DNA from: Rhynchopus sp. YZ270_cl-10 | Lineage: Eukaryota > Euglenozoa > Diplonemea > Diplonemida > Diplonemidae | Direction of reading: 5' to 3' | DNA: 64,000 nt | NCBI GenBank assembly: GCA_964035575.1 | Contig: OZ037934.1 | Location: 806,001-870,000 of the forward strand | Shown here: piece by piece, positions 1 through 9,720 of the stretch | How positions within the stretch are numbered: the stretch's first letter is position 1 | How the letters are laid out: each line of letters begins with the position of its first letter | Notes under the pieces: model-generated | What the model was told of the DNA's origin: nothing | The model's input: only the letters and a program-made list of their open reading frames with translations | The model's database searches: none | Translations under genes and position numbers: made by a program

Positions 1-1487
1 CATCTTCCCCCACAAGACTCGCAAGTTTTATTTTCTGTTCTTTTTTTTAAATATCAGGGCACATTCCATGATTGAGTGCACATCCAGTAGAATAGAAGTA
101 TAAATAATGTTACCAGATGTCACGACCCAAAAACGATAAGGGACTGCAAGGGGTCCACCCACGGTGCCAAAGGTACACTTTTTTCATGAGAGGACTGTTG
201 TATCTTCTCCCCTCCTTTGTTGTGTTTTTTTCATCTCGAAACGTGATATTAAGGTGACAATCATGTCCTGTTTCCCTCAAGCCTTACAACAAATTGCCAC
301 CCACGAGTAGCAATAACGCACAAAAAATAAAATAAAATCAAATGACTGATGAATAAACCAAAGAATAATCTAATCAGACTAAGCACAATCATCTTGTCAG
401 CTTTTTTTATACGCACACTACTTTTGCGGAAAGTGTCACGTCGTTTCACTCACCCCCCAACCGTGCTCCGCAACACCACCACCCAACAGGTGAGAATTAG
501 TGTATGTGGAAGCGTCAAAAACAGAAGGGGGTGAGAGAACGATACATGACACATTCTTTTTTCTTTTCTTTTTTGTGTATTATTGTCACAAAAAAATGCT
601 GTGTCCCCCCTTATTAGATGTGTTTTTGGGCAGACGCAGTGTGTGTCTCTACATCCACCGATTGGAACGGTGAGGCGTTTTTTTTTTTTTTTTGCTAGCT
701 CATCAACCTATTTTTTTTGTTGGACGCGGCAGTACTTTTGTTGTGCTTTCATCCGGGGCTGGCCTCAGTCGAGAGGTTCCTGTATCAATAACTCACATTT
801 TTTTTTTTTTCCGTTGTGTTTTTTGTGTGCATCATGTTGGCCAGATTGCTGTGATCCCTATTTAGATGTGAGTTTTGAAGCAATTTATGGCTATTTTTTT
901 TTACCCAGGATTGTGTTGTGTGTCTGACTATTAGGGGGGTAATTCTTGTGCAGAAACAAGGCCACAAGGTGTTTGTGTGTTTGTGCAATGAGTCACGTTT
1001 CATCTCTCCCTCTCTCTCTCTCCCCTTCTTCCCAACTCCTTGCCTCTTAGGGCAGGGTGGACACAAATGTGATCCTCAATCAGAACGAAAGCCTGAAGAA
1101 CCCCTCCCATTCCCCATGATTTTTTTGATACCTTCTGTAACTGTTTTCCTTTTGGTTCGTACAGTTTGCCTTAGAGGGTGGGCGGTGTCGCTGTATTGTT
1201 ATACAACACAACACAACACTGGCCACAACACACGCCACAAAGCACCACAACAATAGCATGGCAGCACAAGGCACACCCCCCTCCCTCCACATCACAGACA
1301 TGACCCCGCAGGGTCTTCGCAGGGTAACGTAGCTCTCCCTCCCCTCCACACCTTCAGGCCCAGATTCTGTGCAAGAGTTTCCCTCACAACACAACACGAC
1401 CTCTTCTCAGACCCCTTTCTCCACTCTTAATCAAACACAACACCAACACACCAAAAGACAACACAAAAAAAAAAAAAACACAACAAA
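1..1487. other. Intergenic, T-rich; no gene seen
   Basis: No reading frame here looks protein-like: the open frames are low-complexity translations of T-rich and CT-rich runs. Poly-T runs recur around 680-910. A diverged copy of a dispersed ~90-bp repeat lies at about 130-218. The last 300 bases are rich in CACAACAC and end in an A-run directly before the MOCS2A start, so this part is probably its 5' untranslated region. Confidence 0.5.
130..218 (+). repeat. Dispersed ~90-bp repeat, diverged copy
   Basis: It shows the order of short blocks found in the better copies at 18.5, 28.3, 31.9 and 56.0 kb: ACGA.., GGACTGCA, GGGGT, a GGTACAC block, ATGAGAGGA and a TTGTAT tail. The hairpin core is poorly kept. 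Called by similarity to the other copies only. Confidence 0.4.
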
Positions 1488-1766
1488 ATGGTCAACAAAA
1501 GCGACACAATGACGATCAGAATGCGTTTCTTCGCCGCTACTAAGGACCTCACCGGTGTGGCCGAGGCAGACCACGTCCTCCCCTCCACAAGCACCTCAGA
1601 CGACCTCATAGCATACCTGCAGAAGGCGTACCCGAAGCTGGCCGCCATGTCCGAACAGCTCCCCACCATCCTTGCTGTGAACCACACCTTCCTCCCTCTC
1701 GGCGAGGTCGCGGAGCTTAAGTGTGGTGACGAAGTCGCGCTGATCCCGCCGATCAGCGGGGGATAA
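1488..1766 (+). CDS. MOCS2A: Molybdopterin synthase small subunit (MoaD/MOCS2A-like)
   Basis: A 92-residue beta-grasp protein. It resembles MoaD/MOCS2A, which is thiocarboxylated on its C-terminal glycine and donates sulfur to precursor Z in molybdenum-cofactor synthesis with the large subunit MoaE/MOCS2B. Seen: an early RMRFFAATKDLTG segment typical of the family's first strand, a central LPTILAVNH segment, the DEVALIPPISGG ending, and the stop directly after the terminal Gly-Gly, as function requires. The length fits the family (about 80-90 residues). The first ATG (1488) follows an A-run; a second in-frame ATG at 1509 would give an 85-residue protein starting nearer the conserved strand. 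In animals MOCS2A and MOCS2B overlap on one mRNA; no MOCS2B frame is visible here. No intron. High confidence in family, lower in exact start. Confidence 0.88.
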   Translation: MVNKSDTMTIRMRFFAATKDLTGVAEADHVLPSTSTSDDLIAYLQKAYPKLAAMSEQLPTILAVNHTFLPLGEVAELKCGDEVALIPPISGG

Positions 1767-2598
1767 AATGAGATGTGAAAACTGTGTTGCAAAAAAAGCC
1801 TTCCCTGATGCTGTATCAAGGCTGTATCTAACCTCCAATATCATTCTTGCTTGGGACGGACCTGATGATCCGTGCGGGTGTTCTATCTTGTTGTGCGTGG
1901 GGGGGTGGGGTTGTGGGTCATCTTGGCTATCTGTTTGGAGTCAGTTTAGGTTCCTCTGAAAGCAGCTGTGTGGGTAACGCCTCAGAGCTGGACATTGCGC
2001 AAAAAGTGTGTTTGATAACTAATGGGGGGTAAATTCTCGCAGAATATAGCCCCATGAGAGTGTGTGTTTGCACTTTTTTTGTTAAAAGCTCAACAACACC
2101 CTCATAAATGCTTTCTGTTTTTTCCCCTCACATTGAAGTACCGTGTTCCGCAAAGATGTTTTTAAGGTGCGCTTTTTCCATCCTTTTTTTTTTCAAAGAC
2201 GAAGAGACAGCCCATCTTCAAACCCAGCGTGTGCCAGCGCGATAACGATAGTCGTAAAAAGAGGTGTGTGCGTGTGTGTGTGTGCACGAGAGGCACATTC
2301 ATTTGACAACTGTTCTTTAGGTACGTTGCCAGAGGGATTTGTCTTTCAAGTCACCTTTCTTATGTTATATGTTCGTGCTCCGTGTGGAATATTTCTCCTC
2401 CCTTTTTTTTGACATCCCTAGATAACCCCCTTTTGTGAGCAAAGCCACTTCAAAGAGTCTTGTTGTGCCTTACCCCACAACAGTACAGCCCATCGCGTCC
2501 TTATTCATCACAAACACCACACAAATGTGGGGGGTGTAGTCACGTAGATGCCACCACAGTCCCTCACCCTCCCCACTCACCCTTCCTCTCCAGGAACA
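1767..2598. other. Intergenic; CT-rich leader before gene F
   Basis: No supported gene. A short (GT)n stretch lies near 2268-2284. Positions 2320-2370 weakly resemble the 3' half of the dispersed ~90-bp repeat (AGAGGGATTTGTCTTTCAAG). The final 60 bases are a pyrimidine tract ending in CCAG shortly before the ATG of the next gene, which would suit a splice acceptor for a leader. Confidence 0.45.
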
Positions 2599-3555
2599 AT
2601 GTCGGCAGAAGATGCCGACTACCTCGTGGAAGAGGTCAGCACAGAGGACGACTTCTGGAAGGTGAGCAGCCTCCTGAGCGAGACGAGCGTCGCTGCCGGC
2701 GGTGTCGACGTGGTGCTGTCACGCGACGAGGTGCGGCACCAGGAGGGCGACGAAGGGTCTGTCTTTGTCATCACCCGTCGCCATGGCTGCGGCGGGGCCG
2801 TAGAATGGTCGAGAACCGACGACAACCGCTTGCGTTCCCTGAACAGCATCCGAGAACGCGGCGACCCACCCCTCACCCCCGAAGAGGAAGCGGAGGTGGC
2901 GGCCCTGCAGCCGCGCTTCGAAGCCTTCATCGCAAAGGGGACACAGGTGGACCTCTCGTTCTCGTCGTATGTTGCGTGGATGCCGTACTCCTTGGTGATG
3001 TCGGTCAACCCAGGGCTGCTCTCGAAGAAAGGGAGAAAGGCGTTAGAAACCTTAGCGACGTTGCCGATCTGTGGCCAAGCTGAGTCCTTGAATATGCCGG
3101 CAGTGTGGAAGCAGGCGTGTGTCATTCCGGTGGACAGAGTGTTGGGGATCCGCAAGGTTGGCAGTTTGCTTGCGACGAAGGCACTGAAGATACACTACAC
3201 GAAGGTGCTGGCGGAAGCGACACCGCATTTCTTGCAAGGGGACACTGCGGACTTTGATGTCGATAGTGTTGGGTTTGTGGTCCGCTCTGCCGAGGGTTGT
3301 CCGCTCAAGGAAGGCAGCATGGTGACCTCGCTCAACGAAGGTGCCGTGGAGAACAGCACCCTGCGGCATCTGAGGGAGCAAGGGGGGCGTGTGCAGGTCG
3401 ACGCACATCCACACGGTACCATCAGCGCTATCCAGCTCCTGCCCACCTCCGGAGGGTTCGCCGCCATGCTGAAAGCCTTCGAGGACGCGTCGTCGCCTTT
3501 CCTCAAACACAAAAAGGACTCCTCCTTTGTGGTGCGAAAAAGGGTGGAGCAGTGA
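2599..3555 (+). CDS. Unrecognised 318-aa protein ('gene F')
   Basis: I do not recognise the family. The start MSAEDADYLVEEV is chosen because the ATG lies five bases after a pyrimidine tract ending in AG; an upstream in-frame ATG at 2548 would add 17 residues translated from that tract. The protein is soluble-looking with no signal peptide or membrane segment. An acidic N-terminus (residues 1-60) is followed by a charged middle, a VDRVLGIRKVGS segment near residue 190, and a C-terminal part (about 220-318) with VGFVVRSAEGCPLKEG and a basic tail KKDSSFVVRKRVEQ. GC-rich, well-formed codon use supports a real gene. Notably, short pieces of this gene and its long 3' flank recur after the LRR genes at 6.9 and 12.6 kb, so it probably belongs to the same duplicating unit. 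Function unknown. Confidence 0.7.
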   Translation: MSAEDADYLVEEVSTEDDFWKVSSLLSETSVAAGGVDVVLSRDEVRHQEGDEGSVFVITRRHGCGGAVEWSRTDDNRLRSLNSIRERGDPPLTPEEEAEVAALQPRFEAFIAKGTQVDLSFSSYVAWMPYSLVMSVNPGLLSKKGRKALETLATLPICGQAESLNMPAVWKQACVIPVDRVLGIRKVGSLLATKALKIHYTKVLAEATPHFLQGDTADFDVDSVGFVVRSAEGCPLKEGSMVTSLNEGAVENSTLRHLREQGGRVQVDAHPHGTISAIQLLPTSGGFAAMLKAFEDASSPFLKHKKDSSFVVRKRVEQ

Positions 3556-3596
3556 ACGAAAAGGAACGTGGGTTCGCTCATCAGATCCCACAAAGG

Positions 3597-4067
3597 GTGT
3601 AGGTTCCTTTTGACAGCTGAAAGTGTATCTCGGGAGGGTTAGTCCTGAGAGTGGAACACACATTTGGCGTGTGTGTTGTGGGTCGGGAAGGGGGGGAGGG
3701 AGGAGGGAGGGTGAACGGTACATTTTTCGCTAGCTTCATACGAAAATAACAAATTCCAAAAAGCATCACCATAGCACCACTCCGCATCACGAAAACGGTG
3801 TGAGTACCAGGGTAAGGGGAGGAGGTTTTGAAAAGGTGGGCTTTCGGGTGAGGGTTATGGGGGGAGGGAAACTAAGGGACTAAAAGTGCCCCAGTTGAAT
3901 AGAGTGTGTATTGGTTATTTCTGTTCTGCGTTGTTTCTTTTGTGTGTGTTTGAAAGCAGTTTTGTGTGTGGATAGTTCCTAGATCGGGAGCTTTGCTCTG
4001 TGTTGTGTAAACGTTGATGTGGGGGTTTCTAAGAGGGGGGGGTATTTATTCCCCATTTTTTTGCTTT
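3597..4067 (+). repeat. 3' flank cassette of gene F, reference copy
   Basis: Downstream of gene F lies a block that recurs in whole or part at 6951-7205, 9754-9958, 10462-10740 and 12700-12800. Landmarks in order: AGGTTCCTTTTGACAGC, GAGAGTGGAACACACATTTG, a GGGAGGGAGG run, TTCGCTAGCTTCA, CCACTCCGCATCACG, GGTGTGAGTACCAGGGTAAG, then a GT-rich part ending near AGAGGGGGGG. It has no coding look and is probably 3' untranslated and downstream sequence carried along in duplication. Confidence 0.75.
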
Positions 4068-4115
4068 GTTACACTGTCACGAGAGGACTTTGTATTTCAA
4101 CTCTATTTTTGTTTT
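4068..4115 (+). repeat. Dispersed ~90-bp repeat, 3' half
   Basis: Only the right half is present: ACACTGTCACGAGAGGACTT followed by TGTATTTCAACTCTA and a T-run, matching the right ends of the copies at 18.5 and 56.0 kb. Confidence 0.6.
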
Positions 4116-5179
4116 CAAGGTTTTTTTCATAATGCTATTTGAAAGAAACCCATTCAAATCACCTCTGTTGCTTTGATCTTTTGCAGCTGACAGCAAAAAC
4201 AAGAAATGCTTTTTTCGGCAAAAAAAAAAAAAAAATACATACAACCAGAGCAAAAACAGAGAGAACCAACCATTTTCTCTTTTTAAACCCCCCACGCCCA
4301 GGGCGTTCGCCCCGGGGCGAAAAATATTTTTTTTCGTTAAAAAAATCTTTTCCTGAAAAAATGACATTTTATTTCGCCCCAGGGCTTCGCCCCACCGGGG
4401 CGAAACCCTGTATAAATAAATAAATAAATAAATAAAAAAAGGGGAAAAAAAAAAAAAAAAGAGAGAGAGAGATTTCTCCCCACCACCCTGTAGACCCCCC
4501 CGGAGGGGGGGTCGCAGAGGGGTGCATGTCCACTGTACTCAAAATCATCCGCAAACCCGCCTGCCGTGAGAGGAAGTTTCCCCAGCACTCCCGCTCGCTC
4601 CTCAATCCTGCAGTCTGCTGAAGGTGTACCGTACCCCCTGTTATAGAAGGTGTCACTGCTCGTGTCAACTCTACTTTCAACGGCAGAGAGTTGAAAATAA
4701 TCAAAATAAGGATGAAGTCTCATATGACAGATGCCTCTCTTGTACATCTGTTTGATTAAACAACAAAAAGAGACCCTCAGTGAGGGGGGATTGATGAAAT
4801 TCTCCATCGTTTTGCTGGTTTTAGTATCAGGAAAGTTCAGCTGTAATATCACTTGTGCTGGGGAAGGGATCACGCGCAAATAGCAAATTTTTTTTGACCA
4901 TTCAGTACCAGGGATTCACCCCACGAACTAACTTCTCTCCGGCGGGAAAAATTTTTTTGACCTATTTTAAGCACTAGTAAAAAAACGAAAATTTCGGGGT
5001 TTTTGGCATTTCGCCACGATCAGGAAAAAACGATGGCGATAGCGAACGCCCTGCCCACGCCCCCCTCTATTTTTTTCGATCAATTTCTTTCCCAATTTTT
5101 TCCCCGTCGCATTTTACGTGTCATCTGCACATAAATAACAAACAACAAAAAAAAGGTACCCACAAAAGCCCACCCACCC
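4116..5179. other. Non-coding; GGGGCGAA hairpins and homopolymers
   Basis: Positions 4135-4275 match 10785-10930 and, in part, 13370-13410, so this is another piece of the locus' shared flank. Around 4290-4410 there are hairpin-forming GGGCG/CGCCC and GGGGCGAA/TTCGCCCC segments separated by A- and T-runs, then a (TAAA)n stretch at 4411-4435 and a 16-base A-run. No coding frame is credible. Confidence 0.5.
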
Positions 5180-5467
5180 CCCCTTTTCTTTGTGCGATCT
5201 GGGGTGAACAGGAAGCGTCTGACACCTGAGCAGCCCATATAGATTTGGCTGCTGTACTCTTCTGCCACAATGCGAAGCATGTGCGCGCTCGTGTTCTTGG
5301 CCAAGCCACAGTACTTCGACCCCACAACGCACACTTCACCATTGTCCTAATGGTACCGAGGATGTGCTCTCGAGGTGCCAGGTGTGTGTGCAGAGCTGGT
5401 CAATAAAGAGTGGATAGGCTTTTGAATAGAGCATCACCACTCCCACAACAGAAAACACAAAACACCA
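5180..5467 (+). promoter_or_regulatory. Shared 5' cassette, copy preceding gene A
   Basis: A block of about 280 bp ends directly at the ATG of gene A. Landmarks: TTTGTGCGATCTGGGGTGAA, GACACCTGAGCAGCCC, CTTCTGCCACAATGCGAAGC, CTTGGCCAAGCCACAGTAC, ACTTCACCATTGTCCTAATG, TGGTCAATAAAGAGTGGATA and finally CACTCCCACAACAGAAAACA. Copies stand before genes B and C and before the NTPase-nuclease relic, and the last ~40 bases precede gene D. Conservation directly upstream of different coding sequences suggests it carries the expression signals (promoter, leader or splice acceptor; CCACAACAG is a plausible acceptor). That role is inferred. Confidence 0.6.
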
Positions 5468-6877
5468 ATGGAACTCAACATCGAGGGATTTGATGGTAGG
5501 ACGTACGTCGTCGATGTGGATGTGGATGACACAGCGAAGGACCTGCAGCGGAAGGTGGCAACTACAGCGGGGTTTTCTGAAGACAGCTTTGACATGTACG
5601 TCAGAGGGAACGGCAAAGGAGAGGACATCAACATCAAGGCGCTGAGTGCTGGCGGCACAGTCGTATTGAAGCAGTCGAAGAAACAAGAATCCGTTGCAGC
5701 TCTTCATGCATTGGGTGAGAGAGTCCTCACACCAGAGAGGCTTGCGCGTGTGAAAGAGCCCGAGGTAGCGCAGTTGTTTCTGCAGGCAGAAGTTGTAACT
5801 GCGATTCCTCGCAGGTTCCTCGCAAGCACTAATTTACGTAGCCTTGATCTGAGTGCCCCGTTGGCTGTCACTGCGATTGATGACCACTTCTTATCGCAGT
5901 GTTCATCATTGGAATCAATTAACCTGTCTGGGTTGCGCAACGTCACGACAATAGGTGCGTTCTTCCTGCGTGACTGCACGTCATTGCGCACTTTTGAGCC
6001 ATTCCACTTCGCAGGATTGAGCAACGTCACAAGCCTTGGTGACTACTTCTTATCAGGTTGCACGTCGTTAACCTCCATCGACCTTGCAGGATTGGGCAGG
6101 GTTACAAGCCTTGGGAGCTCCTTCTTATCAGGTTGCACGTCGTTAACTTCCATCAACTTCGCAGGATTGAGAAATGTTACAAGCCTTGATGACTACTTCT
6201 TATCAGATTGCACGTCGTTAACCTCCATCAACTTTGCAGGATTGGACAATGTCGCAAGGCTTGGGGACGACGTCTTCTCTCGTTGTACGTCGTTAACCTC
6301 CATCGACTTTGCAGGTTTGGGAAGGGTCACAAGCCTTGGGAACGAGTTCTTATCACATTGCACGTCGTTAACTTCCATCAACTTTGCAGGATTGGACAAT
6401 GTCGCAAGGCTTGGGAAGTACTTCTTATCAGGGTGCACGTCGTTAACCTCAATCAACTTTTCAGGATTGGACAATGTCACAAGCCTTGGTAACTTCTTCT
6501 TATCAGGGTGCATGTCGTTGACCTCAATCGACTTTGCAGGATTGGACAATGTCACAAGCCTTGGTGACCAGTTCTTATTTGAGTGCACGGCGTTGACCTC
6601 CATCAGCTTTGCAGGATTGGGAAGGGTCACAAGCCTTGAGAACTTCTTCTTATCAGGTTGCACGTCGTTAACCTCCATCGACTTTGCTGGATTGGCAAGT
6701 GTCACAAGCCTTGGTGACCTCTTCTTATGGGATTGCACGGCGCTAACCTCAATCGACTTTTCAGGATTGAGTGGTGTGACAGAAATTGGTCACAGCTTTA
6801 TTGATGATTGCGTTTGTTTAGCAACACGCGACCAGTGTATGGAGTGGTATGCATCAAGAAACAATGAGGTTGGATGA
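5468..6877 (+). CDS. Ubiquitin-like + BspA-type LRR protein, gene A
   Basis: 469 residues. Residues 1-75 look like a ubiquitin-fold header: MELNIEGFDGRTYVVDVDVD, then a KDLQRKVATTAG helix and an IKALSAGGTVVL strand. A helical linker with ALHALGERVLTPERL follows, then about 13 leucine-rich modules of 25 residues (75 bp) of the BspA/LRR_5 type, with core FLSGCTSLTSIDFAGL and a variable GLxxVTSLG step. The end caps with IGHSFIDDCVCLATRDQCMEW. There is no signal peptide, so the protein is probably cytosolic. BspA-type repeats usually bind proteins or surfaces; the partner is unknown. The start is fixed by identity with paralogues B, C and D. The repeats are nearly identical at DNA level, so the copy number is likely to change by unequal exchange. 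Confidence 0.85.
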   Translation: MELNIEGFDGRTYVVDVDVDDTAKDLQRKVATTAGFSEDSFDMYVRGNGKGEDINIKALSAGGTVVLKQSKKQESVAALHALGERVLTPERLARVKEPEVAQLFLQAEVVTAIPRRFLASTNLRSLDLSAPLAVTAIDDHFLSQCSSLESINLSGLRNVTTIGAFFLRDCTSLRTFEPFHFAGLSNVTSLGDYFLSGCTSLTSIDLAGLGRVTSLGSSFLSGCTSLTSINFAGLRNVTSLDDYFLSDCTSLTSINFAGLDNVARLGDDVFSRCTSLTSIDFAGLGRVTSLGNEFLSHCTSLTSINFAGLDNVARLGKYFLSGCTSLTSINFSGLDNVTSLGNFFLSGCMSLTSIDFAGLDNVTSLGDQFLFECTALTSISFAGLGRVTSLENFFLSGCTSLTSIDFAGLASVTSLGDLFLWDCTALTSIDFSGLSGVTEIGHSFIDDCVCLATRDQCMEWYASRNNEVG

Positions 6878-7205
6878 GCTGCACTGTACCGCCTTCACTT
6901 CGGTTTGAAGGGTGTGTTGTGGAAGGTGACCAGCCTCCTGGGTTTGTGGTCCGCTCTGCCGAGGGAACACACATTTGGCGTGTGTTGTGGGTCGGGAACG
7001 GGGGAAGGGAGGAGGGAGGGGAGCAAAACATGTTGCGAACGGTACGTTTTTCGCTAGCTTCACACGAAAAAGAAAAAAACAAAACAAAGCATCACCTTAG
7101 CACCACTCCGTATCACGAAAACGGTGTGAGTACCAGGGTAAGGGGAGGAGGTTTTGAAAAGGTGGGCATTCGGGTGAGGGTTATGGAGGGAGGGAAACTA
7201 AGGGT
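6878..7205 (+). repeat. Gene F remnants and 3' cassette after gene A
   Basis: Past the stop, TGTGGAAGGTGACCAGCCTC matches the 5' part of gene F (about 2655-2675). It joins directly to GGTTTGTGGTCCGCTCTGCC (gene F about 3271-3290), and then to the ACACACATTTGGCGTG block of the F 3' flank. A copy of gene F therefore once lay here and lost most of its body in two internal deletions. From about 6968 the sequence follows the 3' cassette with GCTAGCTTCACACG and GTGAGTACCAGGGTAAGG. Confidence 0.65.
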
Positions 7206-7292
7206 TGCATAGAATTTTTCTTACGCCCATTCTTTTGAAAATGTGTCAGTAGGGTAACCAGGGGGTGATTTTTTTGACCAATTTCTTTCCCG

Positions 7293-7494
7293 ATTTTTTG
7301 ATAAAACAACTTGTTGTCAATTCTAAAAAGATTGGAGGCAGCGCTGCAGGGCAAACAAAACGGATTGAAAAAACAGAAGCTTCCTTGTTTTCTTTGAGTA
7401 CTCAATTAACCACAACAACCGTACTTCAGTTTAACACATTTTTCACCTTTTTGTTTTCCCGGCTTTGAGCGCACAAACAAAAGACCCGATCTTT
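7293..7494 (+). repeat. Dispersed repeat shared with 34.55-34.66 kb
   Basis: The blocks GATAAAACAACTTGTTGTCA, ATTGGAGGCAGCGCTGC, AAAACGGATTGAAAAAA and AAAGACCCGATCT occur in the same order at 34,548-34,665, inside the second intron of the GET1-like gene. No coding potential; class unknown. Confidence 0.55.
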
Positions 7495-7759
7495 TTTTTC
7501 CCGTCGCATTTTACGTGTCATCTGCACACACACTGTACTCTTCTGCCACAATGCGAAGCATGTGCGCGCTCGTGTTCTTGGCCAAGCCACAGTACTTCGA
7601 CCCCACAACGCACACTTCACCATTGTCCTAATGGTACCGAGGATGTGCTCTCGAGGTGCCAGGTGTGCGTGCAGAGCTGGTCAATAAAGAGTGGATAGGC
7701 TTTTGAATAGAGCATCACCACTCCCACAACAGAAAACACACAAACCACACAAAACACCA
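7495..7759 (+). promoter_or_regulatory. Shared 5' cassette, copy preceding gene B
   Basis: It matches the block before gene A from about ACGTGTCATCTGCACA onward but lacks the middle part with GACACCTGAGCAGCCC. From CTTCTGCCACAATGCGAAGC to the ATG it is almost identical, with a small extra CACAAACCACA just before the start codon. Confidence 0.6.
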
Positions 7760-8704
7760 ATGGAACTCAACATCGAGGGATTTGATGGTCAGAAGTACGT
7801 CGTCGATGTGGATGTGGATGACACAGAGAAGGACCTGCAGCGGAAGGTGGCAACTACAGCGGGGTTTGCTGAAGACAGCTTTGATATGTACGTCAGAGGG
7901 AACGACGAAGGAGAGGACATCAACATCAAGGCGCTGAGTGCTGGCGGCACAGTCGTATTGACGCAGTCGAAGAAGCAAGAATCCGTTGCAGCTCTTCATG
8001 CATTGGGTGAGACAGACCTCACACCAGAGAGGCTGTGGAGTGTGAAAGACCCCGAGGTAGCGCAGTTGTTTCTGCAGGCAGAAGTTGTAACTGTGATTCC
8101 CCCCAGTTTCCTCTCACGCACGAATTTACGTAGCCTTGATCTGAGTGCCCCGTTGGCTGTCACTGCGATTGCTGACTACTTCTTATTTCAATGTTCATCA
8201 TTGGAATCAGTTAACCTGTCTGGGTTGCGCAACGTCACGACAATAGGTGCGCACTTCCTACGCGACTGCACGTCATTGCGCACTTTTGAGCCATTCAACT
8301 TCGCAGGATTGGGAAGTGTCAGAAAGCTTGGTGACTGCTTCTTATCAGGTTGCGAGTCGTTAACCTCCATCAACTTTGCAGGATTAGGCAGGGTCACAAG
8401 CCTTGGTGACTGTTTCTTATCAGGTTGCACGTCGTTAACCTCCATCGACTTTGCAGGATTGGGAAGTGTCACAAGCCTTCGTGACTACTTCTTATTAGAG
8501 TGCACGGCGTTAACCTCCATCAGCTTTGCAGGATTGGGAAGTGTAACAAGACTTGGGATCTACTTCTTATCAGATTGCACGTCGTTAACCACAATCGACT
8601 TTGCAGGATTGAGTGGTGTGACAGAAGTCGGGTACAGCTTTATTAAAGGTTGCATTTCTTTAGAAACACGCGACCAGTATATGGAGTGGTACAGGGGAGT
8701 TTAA
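7760..8704 (+). CDS. Ubiquitin-like + BspA-type LRR protein, gene B
   Basis: 314 residues, paralogue of gene A. The header (residues 1-75) differs only at a few sites (QKYVV for RTYVV, NDEGED for NGKGED). It has about seven 25-residue LRR modules against about thirteen in A, including degenerate steps such as VRKLGDCFLSGCESLTS. The C-terminus reads RDQYMEWYRGV then stop, where A and C continue MEWYASRNNEVG: the last four codons come from the left end of a transposon inserted here (8692-9720). The coding region is otherwise intact, so the protein probably still folds. The start is set by alignment to A, C and D; the frame is open further upstream but only through the shared leader. Confidence 0.85.
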   Translation: MELNIEGFDGQKYVVDVDVDDTEKDLQRKVATTAGFAEDSFDMYVRGNDEGEDINIKALSAGGTVVLTQSKKQESVAALHALGETDLTPERLWSVKDPEVAQLFLQAEVVTVIPPSFLSRTNLRSLDLSAPLAVTAIADYFLFQCSSLESVNLSGLRNVTTIGAHFLRDCTSLRTFEPFNFAGLGSVRKLGDCFLSGCESLTSINFAGLGRVTSLGDCFLSGCTSLTSIDFAGLGSVTSLRDYFLLECTALTSISFAGLGSVTRLGIYFLSDCTSLTTIDFAGLSGVTEVGYSFIKGCISLETRDQYMEWYRGV

Positions 8705-9720
8705 AATATCGGTTTACCGGTTTCAAAAACCGAAAAATTCGGTTTGAGGATTTTGAAAAAAAAAAAAAAAAAGCTATGGAAAATCTGGATTTTTGAAAAA
8801 AAAAATTTTTTCCTCGTAACAGGGTTTCTGGCCAGAAAAATCCTGTTTTTGCAGATAATGTGACCCCACCATTTGACGGACGGAGCTCGGAGAAGCCAAA
8901 CATGAGTGAGAGAGGAAGGGGAAGTGAGGCCCTGGGATAACCCCATCCCTCAAAAATTCCTTAACACTCTGTGTTAAGGTTTTTAAGGCTGCTTTTGCTA
9001 CGCACCCTGTACCTACACCCCCATACGGGGTCCACCAAAAATCGACATTTCACGCAGAGGCACCAAAGTGTAAGATTTTTTCGGCGTTGGAAAGATTTGG
9101 GCCAAAAAAATGAGGTATTTAGAATACAGTTTTCTGAGAGATTTGTTTTTAATTCCTATTTTCGTGTCGCGAGTTTACGTGGGAAACGCTTTAGAAACGT
9201 GCGTTCCTTAAGGCAAAACGGGCGTTTTTCACCGAAAACCACGAGTTTCAGCCCAAAACCCGGTTTTTTGGGCCCAGACCCGTGTATGTGGCGCCGGAAA
9301 CGCACTTGCGGGGTACCGAAGGTGGGCTGCGGTTTGTAACCACTCGTTGCGTTGCTTGGGTTCCGTTCGATGCATTCAGATCGGTTGCGTTGTGTTGGAT
9401 GCGTTCGTTGCGTTCTGTTCGTGGGTGCCTGTTCGTTTCTGTTCAGATCTTTGCGTACATCAACCACCATCAAGAGGGAGCGTTAATGATCAGCAAAACT
9501 AAATTCTTGCTATTTACAACCCGCCTCAAAAATTCACTTTTTGTAAGAAAATTTTTTAAAAAAGGAACAGAAATCGAAAAAAGTTGTTAAGGGATGAAGG
9601 GTGGGGGGTGGGGCCCGTGAGGGGGCGAGAAAGCTCGGAATTCGCTTTTTTTTTGCCCAAACCGATTTTTTACCTCAAACCGAGTTTTTTGAAAAAAATC
9701 CAAACTTTTAAACTCCCCTG
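8692..9720. mobile_element. Non-autonomous hAT-type DNA element in gene B
   Basis: The 1,029-bp element begins CAGGGGAGTTTAAAA and ends with its exact inverse TTTTAAACTCCCCTG. It is flanked on both sides by the 8-bp duplication GAGTGGTA (8684-8691 and 9721-9728). An 8-bp duplication with CAGGG-type ends is the hallmark of hAT transposons. Subterminal parts are also inverted (TCGGTTTGAGG near both ends). Inside there is no transposase frame, only A/T runs and a GC-richer middle near 9000-9450. The gene A sequence shows the uninterrupted site, TGGAGTGGTATGCATC. A decayed hAT transposase C-terminus lies elsewhere in the window (45.7 kb), but whether it ever mobilised this element is unknown. Confidence 0.85.

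Noticed and set aside
6193-6738. Minus-strand frame of 181 codons antisense to gene A
   Set aside because: It exists because the 75-bp sense repeat has no stop on that strand; the peptide is itself a 25-residue repeat with no independent conservation.
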